A DNA stretch of 32,757 nucleotides, taken from NCBI RefSeq assembly GCF_030146175.1, contig NZ_JASLCE010000085.1, forward strand, positions 1 to 32,757, in the 5' to 3' direction. How positions within the stretch are numbered: position 1 is the stretch's first letter; each line of letters opens with the position of its first letter. Origin of the DNA: Flavobacterium sp. (GTDB lineage: Bacteria > Bacteroidota > Bacteroidia > Flavobacteriales > Flavobacteriaceae). Position numbers and translations under genes: made by a program. Below are positions 24,962 through 32,757 of the stretch, piece by piece. The notes beneath the pieces are model-generated. The model searched no databases and was not told the DNA's origin. It saw only the letters and a list, made by a program, of their open reading frames with translations.

Positions 24962-26452
24962 ATGAATTCTGTTTCCGGAATTATAAATATACTTTCAAGT
25001 ACTGAAAAAGAAGAATTTATACTCTTTCTTAAAAAGCAAAATAAAAGACATGATACGCATAATATTCAGCTTTTTACGCTTTTAAAAACTGATGATATCA
25101 TAGAAAAAAACATTGATTATAAAAACAAGCCGGCATTGTATGCGCTTCGCAAGCGTTTGTATGATAACCTTATCGCATTTATAGCAAACAAACGTTTTGA
25201 AAATGATACTTCGGATGAAAAGATGATTTTAAAATTGCTTATTGCAAGCAAAGCTTTTTTCGAACATAAACAGTACAAACCGGCATTTAAGACGTTGCGA
25301 AAAGCAGAAGAAAAAGCGGTAAAAGGAGAACATTTTAATCTGCTGAATGAAATCTATCATATTGGCATCGAATACGCACATCTGGACAATAAAATTGTTT
25401 TTTCGGAACTGGTTGAAAAATACCAGCGAAATCAGAAGAAGTTTTTGCAGGAGGAACAACTCAACCTGGGTTATGCATTATTACGGCAGGAATTGTCAAA
25501 AATCAAACGCGGCACAGTGGCTTTCGATTTTCAGAAAACAATCCAGTCAACCATCGAACAATTTAATATCTCGCTAAAAGAAATTCTAACGTTTAAATCG
25601 CTGTATCAAATCCTTTTTATTGCCAATGAATATGCTGCGCTTCTTAACGATTATTATCAAATCGAACGCTTTGTAAGCAAAAGTTACCTTTTTATTGAGT
25701 CCAAACAGGAGCAGGCAGACCGGCATTTGTTTTATCATATTCAGATACTGTATTTTATTGCCAACATGCTTTTTAGGAATAAAAAATTTGCCGAAGCAGC
25801 GACATATCTGGATAAGATGGAAATGACAATGCAAAAACAGGACAAGGTCTATTTTGAACGATTTTACTGCCGACTCCAATTATTGCGATGTCTTACGGAT
25901 AATTATTCCGGAAATGCAGTAGCTGCAATTGCACGGGCAGAAAGTGTTTTGAAAACACATAAAGGAGTGGATATTTCTGAAATACTGGATTTGCAGTTAA
26001 GTCTGGCGGTGTTCAACTTTCAACAGCTTAATCTGAATCGGGTACAGCAAATCTTTAAAAACTTTAACCATACCGACACCTGGTATGAAAGCAAGCAGGG
26101 TATGGAATGGACGATCAAAAAGAACCTGATCGAAATTTTATTACATGTTGAATTAAAAAATCTGGATTATGTACAGTCCCGGTTAAATAGTTTTAAAAGG
26201 CGGTATAAGAAATACCTGTTGGAAATTAAAGAAGAACGCGTCCATGTATTTCTTTTGTTGGTAGAAAAATACCTGGACGCGCCCGAAAGCTTTGCGTCTT
26301 TGACATTTAAAAACCAGGTTAAAAATGCTTTTCAATGGAAATCATACCGTAAGGAAGATATCTTTGTAATGAGTTTTTACGCCTGGTTAAAAGCAAAGAT
26401 TGAAAAAACGGATATTTATACGGTCACGCTACAATTGGTTCGCGAAAGTTGA
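24962..26452 (+). CDS. Unrecognised helical, probably TPR-like protein (496 aa)
   Basis: I do not recognise a named family. The protein is almost wholly alpha-helical and charged, without signal peptide or transmembrane segments, so it should be cytoplasmic. Short helix pairs such as AFFEHKQYKPAFKTLRKAEE, LLNEIYHIGIEYAHLDNK and NKKFAEAATYLDKMEMTM resemble TPR or alpha-solenoid repeats of roughly 35-40 residues. Aromatic and Lys content is high. A near-consensus -7 element (TATCTTTA at 24932-24939) lies about 22 nt upstream of the ATG. Its TGA is directly followed by the stop of the convergent HD gene, with no base between them. A scaffold or protein-interaction role is only a guess from the fold. 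Confidence 0.75.
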   Translation: MNSVSGIINILSSTEKEEFILFLKKQNKRHDTHNIQLFTLLKTDDIIEKNIDYKNKPALYALRKRLYDNLIAFIANKRFENDTSDEKMILKLLIASKAFFEHKQYKPAFKTLRKAEEKAVKGEHFNLLNEIYHIGIEYAHLDNKIVFSELVEKYQRNQKKFLQEEQLNLGYALLRQELSKIKRGTVAFDFQKTIQSTIEQFNISLKEILTFKSLYQILFIANEYAALLNDYYQIERFVSKSYLFIESKQEQADRHLFYHIQILYFIANMLFRNKKFAEAATYLDKMEMTMQKQDKVYFERFYCRLQLLRCLTDNYSGNAVAAIARAESVLKTHKGVDISEILDLQLSLAVFNFQQLNLNRVQQIFKNFNHTDTWYESKQGMEWTIKKNLIEILLHVELKNLDYVQSRLNSFKRRYKKYLLEIKEERVHVFLLLVEKYLDAPESFASLTFKNQVKNAFQWKSYRKEDIFVMSFYAWLKAKIEKTDIYTVTLQLVRES

Positions 26453-27100
26453 TTATTTCTCTCCGTCCCATTCGGCATAAAACTGCGCCAGAAAACCTTC
26501 CATATAATGATGGCGTTCCAGGGCAATTTTTTTACCGGTTTCGGTATTCATACGATCTTTTAATAACAATAATTTTTCGTAAAAATGATTGATCGTCGGC
26601 GCTTCCGTTTTTTTGTATTCCTCTTTCGACATATTGAGGTTTACCGGAATATTCGGATTGTGTAAGGTTCTGTTTTTAAAACCACCGTAATTAAACGCAC
26701 GGGCAATTCCGATGGCACCAATAGCATCCAGTCGGTCGGCGTCCTGAACTATATCGAGTTCTTTCGAATGGAACTTGCGATCGAAATTTCCGCCTTTAAA
26801 CGAGATGTTTTCAATAATGTTGATCACATGCTGTATCGTTTCTTCCGGTGTGTTTTCACTTTCCAGAAAAGCACGTGCCATTTTTGGGCCAACGGTTTCG
26901 TCGCCATTGTGAAACTTACTGTCGGCCACATCATGAAGGAGTGCACCGAGTTTTACCACGGTAAGATCGCAGTTTTCACCCTGAGCGATTAATAAGGCGT
27001 TTTTGTAAACCCGTTCGATATGGAACCAATCGTGTCCACCTTCGGCATTTTCAAGTTGTTTTTTTACAAAAAGGATAGTGTTGTCAATTAAACTCATCAT
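26453..27100 (-). CDS. HD-domain metal-dependent phosphohydrolase (215 aa)
   Basis: The HD domain has its metal ligands in order: GGHDWFHIERV (His27, with His23 and Asp24 nearby), GALLHDVADSKF (His56-Asp57) and IVQDADRLDAIGAIG with the distal Asp. This matches the YedJ-like HD hydrolase group, whose substrates are nucleotides or unknown phosphoesters. Length is typical. Two adjacent ATG codons (27100 and 27097) could both serve as start. It lies downstream of the desaturase beyond a terminator and is convergent with the helical protein gene. Confidence 0.9.
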   Translation of the reverse strand: MMSLIDNTILFVKKQLENAEGGHDWFHIERVYKNALLIAQGENCDLTVVKLGALLHDVADSKFHNGDETVGPKMARAFLESENTPEETIQHVINIIENISFKGGNFDRKFHSKELDIVQDADRLDAIGAIGIARAFNYGGFKNRTLHNPNIPVNLNMSKEEYKKTEAPTINHFYEKLLLLKDRMNTETGKKIALERHHYMEGFLAQFYAEWDGEK

Positions 27101-27111
27101 CGGTATAATTT

Positions 27112-27141
27112 AAAAATCCTTCCGGTTGCGAAAGGATTTTT
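27112..27141 (-). terminator. Hairpin terminator after the acyl-ACP desaturase gene
   Basis: AAAAATCCTT (27112-27121) pairs perfectly with AAGGATTTTT (27132-27141) around a 10-nt loop. It begins 11 nt past the desaturase stop on the minus strand and ends in a U-rich tract. The same hairpin lies just upstream of the HD gene start, so that gene needs its own promoter or readthrough. Confidence 0.75.
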
Positions 27142-27152
27142 GATAGGTTATA

Positions 27153-28142
27153 TTATTTTATAATAGCCGGTTGTACCCATTTAAAAATATGAGGTTCCTG
27201 AGACACGACCATCCTTTCGGCGATACGTGTCATTCGAGCCGGTAATTTCATTAAATAGTCACGGGCTTTTTCGGCTTCATCGTTCAACCCGGAAATTTTA
27301 TCGATTTCCCATTTGTCGATTAATTTTTGCAAAATATCCACATAATCCATAGCAGTATATACACCGATACGTTGTGCAGATTCTGAAAACTGTTCGAAAG
27401 CACTACCGATTCGTTCACCCGATTCGCGGATCAGATGTGCCGGCATCGTGATTTTTTGCTTCATCATATAGTGGAAAGCCATCATCATTTCGCTTGGGTC
27501 CACTTTAAAAATACGGTTTACAAACTCACTGTAAGCATGGTGGTGACGCATTTCGTCTCCGGCAATCATTTTACAGATTTTAGAAAGTTTATGATCACCA
27601 AACTTTTTAGCAATTTGTGCCACACGGTTGTGCGATACATAAGTTGCTAATTCCTGAAAGCTTGTAAACACAAAGTTTTTATACGGATCACGGTCGGTTC
27701 CCGGATCAAAACCATCGGTAATTAAATGTTGTGTGGTGATTTCCACTTCACGCATATTAACACGTCCGGAAAGGTATAAATACTTGTTTAGTAAGTCGCC
27801 GTGTCGGTTTTCTTCACCTGTCCATTGACGGATCCATTTGGACCATCCGTTGTCCGGGTGTTGTGACACACCTTCCACATCCATCAACCAGGATTCGTAA
27901 GTGGGAAGTGCTTCTTCGGTAATGGTATCGCCAACCAGAACTACCCAAAAATCATAAGGTAATTCTTTTGCGATTTCGCGTAATTCGGTTACTTCATCAA
28001 GAAAGGATTCTTTTTCGGAATTGGGCAATAGATCTGTTGGCTGCCATATTTTTTCTATTGGCAACAGATATTGCTCGACAAAACTGTCGATGTTCTTTTC
28101 CAGAAATTGCATCACTTCCAGACGTACATTTTTTATTGACAT
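27153..28142 (-). CDS. Acyl-ACP desaturase, soluble diiron type (329 aa)
   Basis: This family introduces a cis double bond into acyl-ACP using a diiron centre and O2. The two EExxH/DExxH-type metal motifs are present: TGEENRHGDLL (Glu111, His114) and AGDEMRHHHAY (Glu197, His200), with extra Glu ligands at ITEEALPTYESW and SFQELATYVSH. Length (329) is typical of bacterial members without the plant transit peptide. A ferredoxin partner is expected elsewhere. The gene starts 4 nt after plsC, joining chain desaturation with acyl transfer in one operon for membrane lipid synthesis. Confidence 0.95.
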   Translation of the reverse strand: MSIKNVRLEVMQFLEKNIDSFVEQYLLPIEKIWQPTDLLPNSEKESFLDEVTELREIAKELPYDFWVVLVGDTITEEALPTYESWLMDVEGVSQHPDNGWSKWIRQWTGEENRHGDLLNKYLYLSGRVNMREVEITTQHLITDGFDPGTDRDPYKNFVFTSFQELATYVSHNRVAQIAKKFGDHKLSKICKMIAGDEMRHHHAYSEFVNRIFKVDPSEMMMAFHYMMKQKITMPAHLIRESGERIGSAFEQFSESAQRIGVYTAMDYVDILQKLIDKWEIDKISGLNDEAEKARDYLMKLPARMTRIAERMVVSQEPHIFKWVQPAIIK

Positions 28143-28146
28143 AATC

Positions 28147-28884
28147 TTAGTGTTTTATTCCCTGAACCACTGCATTTTCGGTCTTTTCCATGATTTCCGC
28201 GAAGGAATAGTCTTTTACTGCAAAGGGTTCGTGAATAGTGAAATTTAAAGGGTTGCCCAATCCAACCGGGAAAAGTCCAAAACGGGCCATTTTCCAGGAG
28301 TTATTGATCGATATCGGAACGATATAGGCCGATGGGGCATATTTGCATAAAATTTTCAAACCGTTTTCGGAGAATTTTTTCGGAGCGCCGGTTTTGCTTC
28401 GGGTTCCTTCCGGGAAAATTACTGCCGAACGGTGATGTTGTTCAATATATTCTGCCAGACCTTTAATAGTTGGCAAGGCTTGCTTCGGATCTTTTCTATC
28501 TATAAGAACGGAGCCACCGTGTCTTAAATTGTATGAAACGCTTGGAATTCCGCGGCCTAATTCTTTTTTACTCACAAATTTAGGATGGGAACGGCGCAGG
28601 TACCAGATAATCCCGATAATATCGTACATGCTCTGGTGATTGGCTACAAAAATCACCGGAACATTTTTCGGAATGCGTTCGCGGTGTTCAAAGGTATAAG
28701 TGGTTCCAAGGAGATTGGTACACTTGGTTAACAGAAAATTCAGGTAATCCACACTTTTCTTATGCGCCTGATAGCCAAAAACATTCAGGCAGATCCATTG
28801 GATCGGATGAAAAATCACCAGACATAACCCGAAACACAGATAGTAAATAACGGATAACGGATAAGAAACTATTTTTTGCATCAT
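28147..28884 (-). CDS. plsC: 1-acyl-sn-glycerol-3-phosphate acyltransferase (PlsC family, 245 aa)
   Basis: PlsC acylates lysophosphatidic acid to phosphatidic acid at the inner membrane. An N-terminal membrane segment (VIYYLCFGLCLVIFHPIQW) is followed by the catalytic NHQSMYD block (His83, Asp88), GGSVLIDR, and FPEGTRS (Glu159) for substrate binding. All four LPLAT motifs are in order. Two ATG codons in tandem begin the gene (28884, 28881). A TAnnTTTG element lies 17 nt upstream. It is the first gene of the plsC-desaturase pair; an ornithine- or other aminolipid acyltransferase role is also possible in this phylum. Confidence 0.92.
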   Translation of the reverse strand: MMQKIVSYPLSVIYYLCFGLCLVIFHPIQWICLNVFGYQAHKKSVDYLNFLLTKCTNLLGTTYTFEHRERIPKNVPVIFVANHQSMYDIIGIIWYLRRSHPKFVSKKELGRGIPSVSYNLRHGGSVLIDRKDPKQALPTIKGLAEYIEQHHRSAVIFPEGTRSKTGAPKKFSENGLKILCKYAPSAYIVPISINNSWKMARFGLFPVGLGNPLNFTIHEPFAVKDYSFAEIMEKTENAVVQGIKH

Positions 28885-28900
28885 TGGTGGCTATTTCGCG

Positions 28901-28908
28901 CAAAGATA
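28901..28908 (-). promoter_or_regulatory. Candidate -7 promoter element for plsC-desaturase
   Basis: On the minus strand this reads TATCTTTG, an exact TAnnTTTG match. It ends 16 nt before the first plsC ATG and lies just after the bacilliredoxin terminator, where a promoter is expected. The upstream -33 region is T-rich but lacks a clear TTG at 19-nt spacing. Confidence 0.45.
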
Positions 28909-28926
28909 AATAATCAATAAATAAAA

Positions 28927-28948
28927 AAACCACGCTTTAACGTGGTTT
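28927..28948 (-). terminator. Terminator of the bacilliredoxin gene
   Basis: AAACCACG (28927-28934) pairs with CGTGGTTT (28941-28948) around a 6-nt loop. On the minus strand the stem is followed directly by a run of T residues, a classic intrinsic terminator, 22 nt past the bacilliredoxin stop codon. Confidence 0.8.
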
Positions 28949-28969
28949 CTATTATTTTATATAACAAAA

Positions 28970-29380
28970 TTAACAGTATTCGTTATAAGCGTCTTTTAGA
29001 TTTTCGGCAATCATCTCTGCAGGGCGACCTTCGATATGGTGACGCTCCAACATATGAACCAATTCTCCGTTTTTAAACAAAGCCATACTTGGCGATGAAG
29101 GAGGGAATGGGAACATGTGCTGACGTGCTGCATCAACCGCATCTTTATCCACACCTGCAAAAACAGTGATCAACTGATCTGGTTTCTTACCGTTATCAAG
29201 GCTCATTCGAGCTCCCGGACGTGCATTTCGAGCCGCACAACCGCAAACCGAATTGACCACTACCAAGGTAGTTCCTTCTTTCGAAAGGGCGTTTTCTACA
29301 TCTTGGGCACTATATAATTCCTGAAAACCAACGTCTGATAATTCAGCACGCATTGGTTTTACCATTTCTTCTGGATACAT
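28970..29380 (-). CDS. Bacilliredoxin, BrxA/BrxB (YphP/YqiW) family (136 aa)
   Basis: Bacilliredoxins remove bacillithiol from mixed disulphides on proteins. The active site VVNSVCGCAARNARPGA carries the CGC motif (Cys46, Cys48) specific to this family, and the thioredoxin-like fold continues through TVFAGVDKDAVDAARQHMFP and PSSPSMALFKNGELVHMLER, which is the conserved cis-Pro region. Length is exactly that of the family. It stands alone, with its own -7 element and terminator. Its presence implies the cell makes bacillithiol, which is common in flavobacteria. Confidence 0.95.
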   Translation of the reverse strand: MYPEEMVKPMRAELSDVGFQELYSAQDVENALSKEGTTLVVVNSVCGCAARNARPGARMSLDNGKKPDQLITVFAGVDKDAVDAARQHMFPFPPSSPSMALFKNGELVHMLERHHIEGRPAEMIAENLKDAYNEYC

Positions 29381-29408
29381 AACAATTCTTTTTATGATGT
29401 TTAGTGTA

Positions 29409-29416
29409 CAAAGTTA
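29409..29416 (-). promoter_or_regulatory. Candidate -7 promoter element for the bacilliredoxin gene
   Basis: On the minus strand this reads TAACTTTG, an exact match to TAnnTTTG, 28 nt before the ATG. The region 19 nt further upstream reads TTCT rather than the TTTG expected at -33, so the call rests on the -7 element and position. Confidence 0.4.
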
Positions 29417-29493
29417 CAAAGTTTTACCGTATTTCAGAATCATCCGATTCATAAAGATTTGTTATTGTATTCCGGGCCATTTGGACTGAAAAA

Positions 29494-29518
29494 ATAAAGG
29501 TCCACAAGGGACCTTTAT
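29494..29518 (-). terminator. Terminator of the TonB-dependent receptor gene
   Basis: ATAAAGGTCC (29494-29503) pairs perfectly with GGACCTTTAT (29509-29518) around a 5-nt loop. On the minus strand it is followed by a T-run, and it begins 14 nt past the receptor stop codon. Confidence 0.85.
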
Positions 29519-29532
29519 CGTAACCTATGTAA

Positions 29533-31908
29533 TTAAAAGCGGTACGTAAGCATACCGGAAATGTTTCTCGGATCGGTTTGATTGATAAACGATGTTCGAT
29601 AGGCATTATAACCAATCTCGTTAAAGATATTGTTGATAAACAAACGAACACCCCAATGCTGGTCGAATTTATAAGCGGCCTGTACGTTTACATTCATATA
29701 AGCATCGATGTCGAACGGTTTTTGACCGGGAACAATCCCCTCATGGGTAACCGCTCCGGCCGACCAGTCGTTCATCGGTCTTTTTCCGGTATAGTAGGCT
29801 CCGGCACCCAGTGAAAGCCCTTTTAAATTTCCGGTAAACGTATAGTTAGCCCAGGCATTAAAAGTATGCTTTGGTGTATTTAATGGCGATGAATTATAAA
29901 CATAAGCCGTATGTTCTTTGTATTGGGCATCAATATAGGAGTAACCGGTGATCACTTCAAGATTTTCCAGAATTCTTCCGGATAATTCCACTTCGATACC
30001 TTTACGCTCGTCATTACCTCCTTTTTGATAATAGCCGGTGGCTACCCAGTTTTCATCGTAAACCGGAAGGTTCATGTCTTTGTTGTTGATCTTAAATAAG
30101 GTCAGATTAAAACGAAGTCGGTCGTTAATCCAGGTCGTTTTAAAACCGGCTTCAAACTGATCCCATCTTTCGTTACCCAGTTCTTCGCCATCCTTACTTA
30201 ATAAAGTGGCACTTCTTGGGTTGGAACTATTGGTATAAGAGCCAAAAAGGTTAATGTTTCGCGTAGGGGAAATGATAAGACCTGCCAATGGATTCCAGGC
30301 ATCATTGCGTTGTGTTCCCACGGCACTTGATTTGGTGATTTCGACACTGCTATAGCGCAATCCGACAAATGTTTTTAACCATTTGTTCCACGTCATCATA
30401 TCCTGAACCAATAAGCCCATTGCTCTTGTTTTGGAATCTTCGGAGCTGCCAAAAGGCAATACACTGTTTGGAGTCGGGTAATTATTCGGAATCGATCCGA
30501 AAACATTAATGGTATCAATCACAACCGATTTGGAATTGGTTGTCGAAACGCTACTGCTGGAATAATCCATACCGGCCTGGAACGTATGTTTTAGAAAACC
30601 GGTTTGTACGTCCTGCCCGACTAAATCCAGTTGCAATACATCGTTTACGTCTTTTCGTGTACTGTTGCTGATGGAACGTTTGCGCTCATTAAAGCTTGAT
30701 GCCAGTTGTGACAGGCTTGCCCCGGTATCGTCAAGTGCCAGATCCGATTTAAAGTAAGCCGCACGTAATGAAAAAGTATCATTTAATTTTCGGTCAACGC
30801 GAATCGTATAGGTGGCATTTTTAGTCGAAACACGATCGGATTTGAATCCCAGGAATTTATCGTGCGGTAAATCATAAATAGCATTTACATCGTTTCCGGC
30901 CAGATTAACGGTTCCTAAATCGGGAGTCCGACTATCATCCAGATAATCCATTTCTACGGTAATCGTGGTTTTATCGTTAGCTTTCCATTGTAATGACGGG
31001 TTAAAATACAGTCGTTCGTTGGAAATCATACTTCTATAGCTATCGCCTCTTTCGTAAGCACCGTTCACACGGAATGCGATTTTTTCGTTATCATCGATAG
31101 GACCGTATACATCAAAGGTAGGGCGGAACAAACCCCAGCTTCCCCCGCGAAGAGAAACCTCTCCGCCTGAGTGGAATTTTGGTGTCTTCGTAACGATATT
31201 GATCACACCACCCGGACTTCCCAAATCGGTTGCAACACCTTGTGTAATGGCTGCGGTTCCTTTTAATACCTGGATATTATCGATACCACTGGCATCGGTT
31301 AAAATGCCAACACCACGGAAATCGGAGTTCACCCGAACACCGTTTTTCAGAATCGGAATTCCACGGAAACCACGGGATGACATACTTTCTCTTTTATTAC
31401 CATACGTCGCAAAAGTGTATACACCCGGTACGTTTTTGGTTGCATCGGAAATCGTTAGGTTTCCTTGTTGTTCGATTAGTTTGGAGGAGATGATCGAAAT
31501 ACTCTGGATTTGTTCGCTGGGTTTTAACGGTAATCGCGTTAAAGCCTGAAGTTTTTCCGGTTGTTTGTTTCGCTTTCCAAAGACTTCCACTTCGTCCAGC
31601 ATTTGTTCGTTCACTTTTAACTTGAAGTTTACCGTAGTACTTGGTTTATCGATGGTAACGATGATGACTTCCGTTTTATAAGACAGACTGGTAATTTTAA
31701 GGGTGTATTTACCGTAGGTCAGATTGGTGAATTCATAATTACCGGAAGTATCGGTAATGGTTGATTGGTTGCTTTCTGCGATAATAACGTTGGCGTGTGC
31801 TACCAGATTGTTATTCTCGTCGGTTACAGTTCCTTTTAATGTGCCGTTTTGTGCTAATGTGGTCAGGCTGAAAAAAAAACTAAGGAGTAGAATAGATAAA
31901 AATTTCAT
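29533..31908 (-). CDS. TonB-dependent siderophore-type outer-membrane receptor (791 aa)
   Basis: A signal peptide (cut after LTTLAQ, about residue 20) is followed by a CarboxypepD_reg-like domain (22-100, GTLKGTVTDENNNLVAHANV). The plug domain (about 115-240) contains SISIISSKLIEQQG, DATKNVPGVYTFATYG, SRGF and VLKGTAAITQG then PGGVINIVTKTP. A 22-strand-type barrel follows, ending GMLTYRF with the terminal Phe required for assembly. The plug sequences match the FhuA/FhuE-like siderophore receptor group rather than SusC. A ferric siderophore is the likely cargo, but the specific one cannot be named. It is monocistronic with its own terminator and a palindrome over its likely promoter. Confidence 0.95.
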   Translation of the reverse strand: MKFLSILLLSFFFSLTTLAQNGTLKGTVTDENNNLVAHANVIIAESNQSTITDTSGNYEFTNLTYGKYTLKITSLSYKTEVIIVTIDKPSTTVNFKLKVNEQMLDEVEVFGKRNKQPEKLQALTRLPLKPSEQIQSISIISSKLIEQQGNLTISDATKNVPGVYTFATYGNKRESMSSRGFRGIPILKNGVRVNSDFRGVGILTDASGIDNIQVLKGTAAITQGVATDLGSPGGVINIVTKTPKFHSGGEVSLRGGSWGLFRPTFDVYGPIDDNEKIAFRVNGAYERGDSYRSMISNERLYFNPSLQWKANDKTTITVEMDYLDDSRTPDLGTVNLAGNDVNAIYDLPHDKFLGFKSDRVSTKNATYTIRVDRKLNDTFSLRAAYFKSDLALDDTGASLSQLASSFNERKRSISNSTRKDVNDVLQLDLVGQDVQTGFLKHTFQAGMDYSSSSVSTTNSKSVVIDTINVFGSIPNNYPTPNSVLPFGSSEDSKTRAMGLLVQDMMTWNKWLKTFVGLRYSSVEITKSSAVGTQRNDAWNPLAGLIISPTRNINLFGSYTNSSNPRSATLLSKDGEELGNERWDQFEAGFKTTWINDRLRFNLTLFKINNKDMNLPVYDENWVATGYYQKGGNDERKGIEVELSGRILENLEVITGYSYIDAQYKEHTAYVYNSSPLNTPKHTFNAWANYTFTGNLKGLSLGAGAYYTGKRPMNDWSAGAVTHEGIVPGQKPFDIDAYMNVNVQAAYKFDQHWGVRLFINNIFNEIGYNAYRTSFINQTDPRNISGMLTYRF

Positions 31909-31920
31909 GTTGTATTATTT

Positions 31921-31952
31921 AGACTTAATAAAAGTTGTGCAAAATTAAGTCT
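31921..31952 (-). promoter_or_regulatory. Promoter with overlapping inverted repeat upstream of the siderophore receptor
   Basis: On the minus strand TAATTTTG (31940-31947) matches the TAnnTTTG -7 consensus, 31 nt before the ATG. It is overlapped by one arm of a perfect 9-bp inverted repeat: AGACTTAAT at 31921-31929 and ATTAAGTCT at 31944-31952, with a 14-nt spacer covering the expected transcription start. A repressor bound here would block transcription. An iron-responsive regulator is a natural guess for a siderophore receptor, but the repeat is not a classic 19-bp Fur box. Confidence 0.5.
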
Positions 31953-32237
31953 TTTGTAAAACATAAAAAAAGATAGCGGTGTATATTTTTAATGATTTAA
32001 TTTGTTGTTTTTCAGTGTTTTGAGTGTTGTTTTGAAATTTGTTTTTCTGATCTTAGATTGTTGAAAAATGTTTTTTTTAACAGGTGTTTTCAGAATAATA
32101 TAGTGATTGATTGGTCATTTGGAGATATTAGGAAAAGAAAGGAGTAGTTGTTGTAAAATGTTTTGTTTTTAACATTTAAAAAAATAAAACAAAAATATTG
32201 TACATTTTGTGAAAAAATGAGAGGAATTAAAAACAAG
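31953..32237. other. A/T-rich intergenic region between the receptor and thioredoxin-like genes
   Basis: This stretch has no credible ORF. It is extremely T-rich on the + strand with repeated GTTTTT/TGTTTT runs. A weak all-A/T inverted repeat (TTTTGTTTT at 32161-32169, AAAACAAAA at 32186-32194) lies 44 nt past the thioredoxin-like stop and might help end that transcript, but it is too weak to call a terminator. The part near 31953-31990 should contain the upstream half of the receptor promoter. Confidence 0.5.
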
Positions 32238-32702
32238 CTATTGCTTTCGAAGCGTCTCATTTAGAACCGTTTTTAATTCGTTGCTGTTTAAAAAGAGGCT
32301 TACCTGAAAGAGTATTTCATAGTTGCGATTTAAAATACAGGAAACCGGAAAAGAAAGTTGCTGATCATCGATGCGTCCGAGTTCATAAGCCAGGTCATGA
32401 TATCCGGAAGCCCGAAAAGGGAAGACTTTATCGTGGAATACAACAGTAGTCTTACTTTCAGCATCAAAATCAATAAAATAGAATTGATCGTTTAAAAGCG
32501 AAATGATTTCCGGATTTTTGAATGTCGTTTTTTGCATCATCTGGCAATACTTACACCAGGAAGTATGGATAAAAGCAAAATACGGTTTCGGATTTATCTT
32601 AGCCTGTTTTTCGGCTTCTTCAAAAGTATAGGTTTTCAATTGGGCAAATCCGGAAGGAATCACCCAAAAGAAAACAAATAAAAACAAAACTGCCTTTTTC
32701 AT
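32238..32702 (-). CDS. Secreted thioredoxin-fold protein (154 aa)
   Basis: A signal peptide (MKKAVLFLFVFFWVIPSGFA) directs it across the inner membrane. The thioredoxin-like domain contains FIHTSWCKYCQMMQ with CxxC at Cys50/Cys53, then NPEIISLLNDQFYFIDFDAE, and SFPVSCILNRNYEILFQV with the cis-Pro region. This resembles the Thioredoxin_7/DUF255-like group of periplasmic disulphide proteins. Its ATG overlaps the stop of the upstream partial gene by one base (TAATG), so the two are translationally coupled. A role in maturing that outer-membrane protein or handling a metal is possible but unproven. Confidence 0.88.
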   Translation of the reverse strand: MKKAVLFLFVFFWVIPSGFAQLKTYTFEEAEKQAKINPKPYFAFIHTSWCKYCQMMQKTTFKNPEIISLLNDQFYFIDFDAESKTTVVFHDKVFPFRASGYHDLAYELGRIDDQQLSFPVSCILNRNYEILFQVSLFLNSNELKTVLNETLRKQ

Positions 32703-32757
32703 TATTTTAAAGTATAGCGCAATCCAAGGAAACCGCGAATGCCTTGGTTTGGTCCGT
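32702..32757 (-). CDS. 3' end of a probable TonB-dependent outer-membrane receptor (partial)
   Basis: The open frame entering from the right edge encodes GPNQGIRGFLGLRYTLK and stops at 32704-32702. The pattern of G-x-R-Y with alternating aromatic residues in the last strand is typical of the C-terminus of TonB-dependent receptors or other beta-barrels, although it ends in Lys rather than Phe. Only 17 complete residues are visible, so the family is a guess. It is coupled to the thioredoxin-like gene by a one-base stop/start overlap. Confidence 0.5.
   Translation of the reverse strand, partial: GPNQGIRGFLGLRYTLK

Noticed and set aside
32161..32194. A/T-only inverted repeat as terminator for the thioredoxin-like gene
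   Set aside because: The stem has only one G-C pair and such repeats are common in this poly-A/T spacer; it is noted only in the intergenic entry.
1..32757. CRISPR arrays, tRNA/rRNA genes, transposases or phage genes
   Set aside because: No direct-repeat arrays, cloverleaf-like RNA genes, transposase motifs or inverted-repeat-bounded insertion sequences were seen on reading both strands.

Overview
The window comes from a member of the Bacteroidota, most likely the family Flavobacteriaceae. The evidence is lineage-typical families (DUF4421, DUF3575, GDYXXLXY with DUF2157, a TonB receptor with a CarboxypepD_reg-like N-terminus), A-rich leaders with almost no Shine-Dalgarno sites, and several TAnnTTTG -7 promoter elements. 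Genus and species cannot be fixed from the sequence alone.

Region 1 (1-8075) is a class I lanthipeptide-type biosynthetic locus. A 59-residue precursor gene on the + strand faces a four-gene minus-strand operon: membrane-fusion protein, C39-peptidase ABC exporter, full-length LanB-type dehydratase, and a zinc-less medium-chain reductase. No LanC cyclase is visible and the predicted core has a single Cys. The product may therefore be a sparsely cyclised, dehydrated and possibly reduced (D-Ala/D-Abu-containing) peptide. The left window edge cuts the locus, so more precursors or a LanC could lie outside.

Region 2 (8389-20463) is the haem region. On the minus strand lie hemA-hemC-hemD-GNAT-hemE-DUF3575-hemF, tightly packed, then a DUF4421 outer-membrane protein. 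On the + strand an AraC-type regulator diverges from hemA. It is followed by hemH-hemJ-NtrY-like histidine kinase-enoyl-CoA hydratase with gaps of 0-10 nt. Every step from glutamyl-tRNA to haem is present except hemL and hemB.

Region 3 (20526-22355) is a single 609-residue lipoprotein, the most striking gene here. Its middle aligns without gaps to the active-site region of the pertussis toxin S1 ADP-ribosyltransferase (Arg, His, STS and Glu motifs all present). It is followed by a second, degenerate copy of the same domain.

Region 4 (22475-29380) is ordinary chromosome: a GDYXXLXY/DUF2157 membrane pair, a YiaAB protein, an unrecognised helical protein, an HD phosphohydrolase, an acyl-ACP desaturase with a PlsC acyltransferase, and a bacilliredoxin.

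Region 5 (29533-32757) holds a siderophore-type TonB-dependent receptor with a palindrome over its probable promoter, a secreted thioredoxin-like protein, and the 3' end of what is probably another outer-membrane receptor. The haem and siderophore genes suggest that iron is a theme of the neighbourhood, but that is inference.
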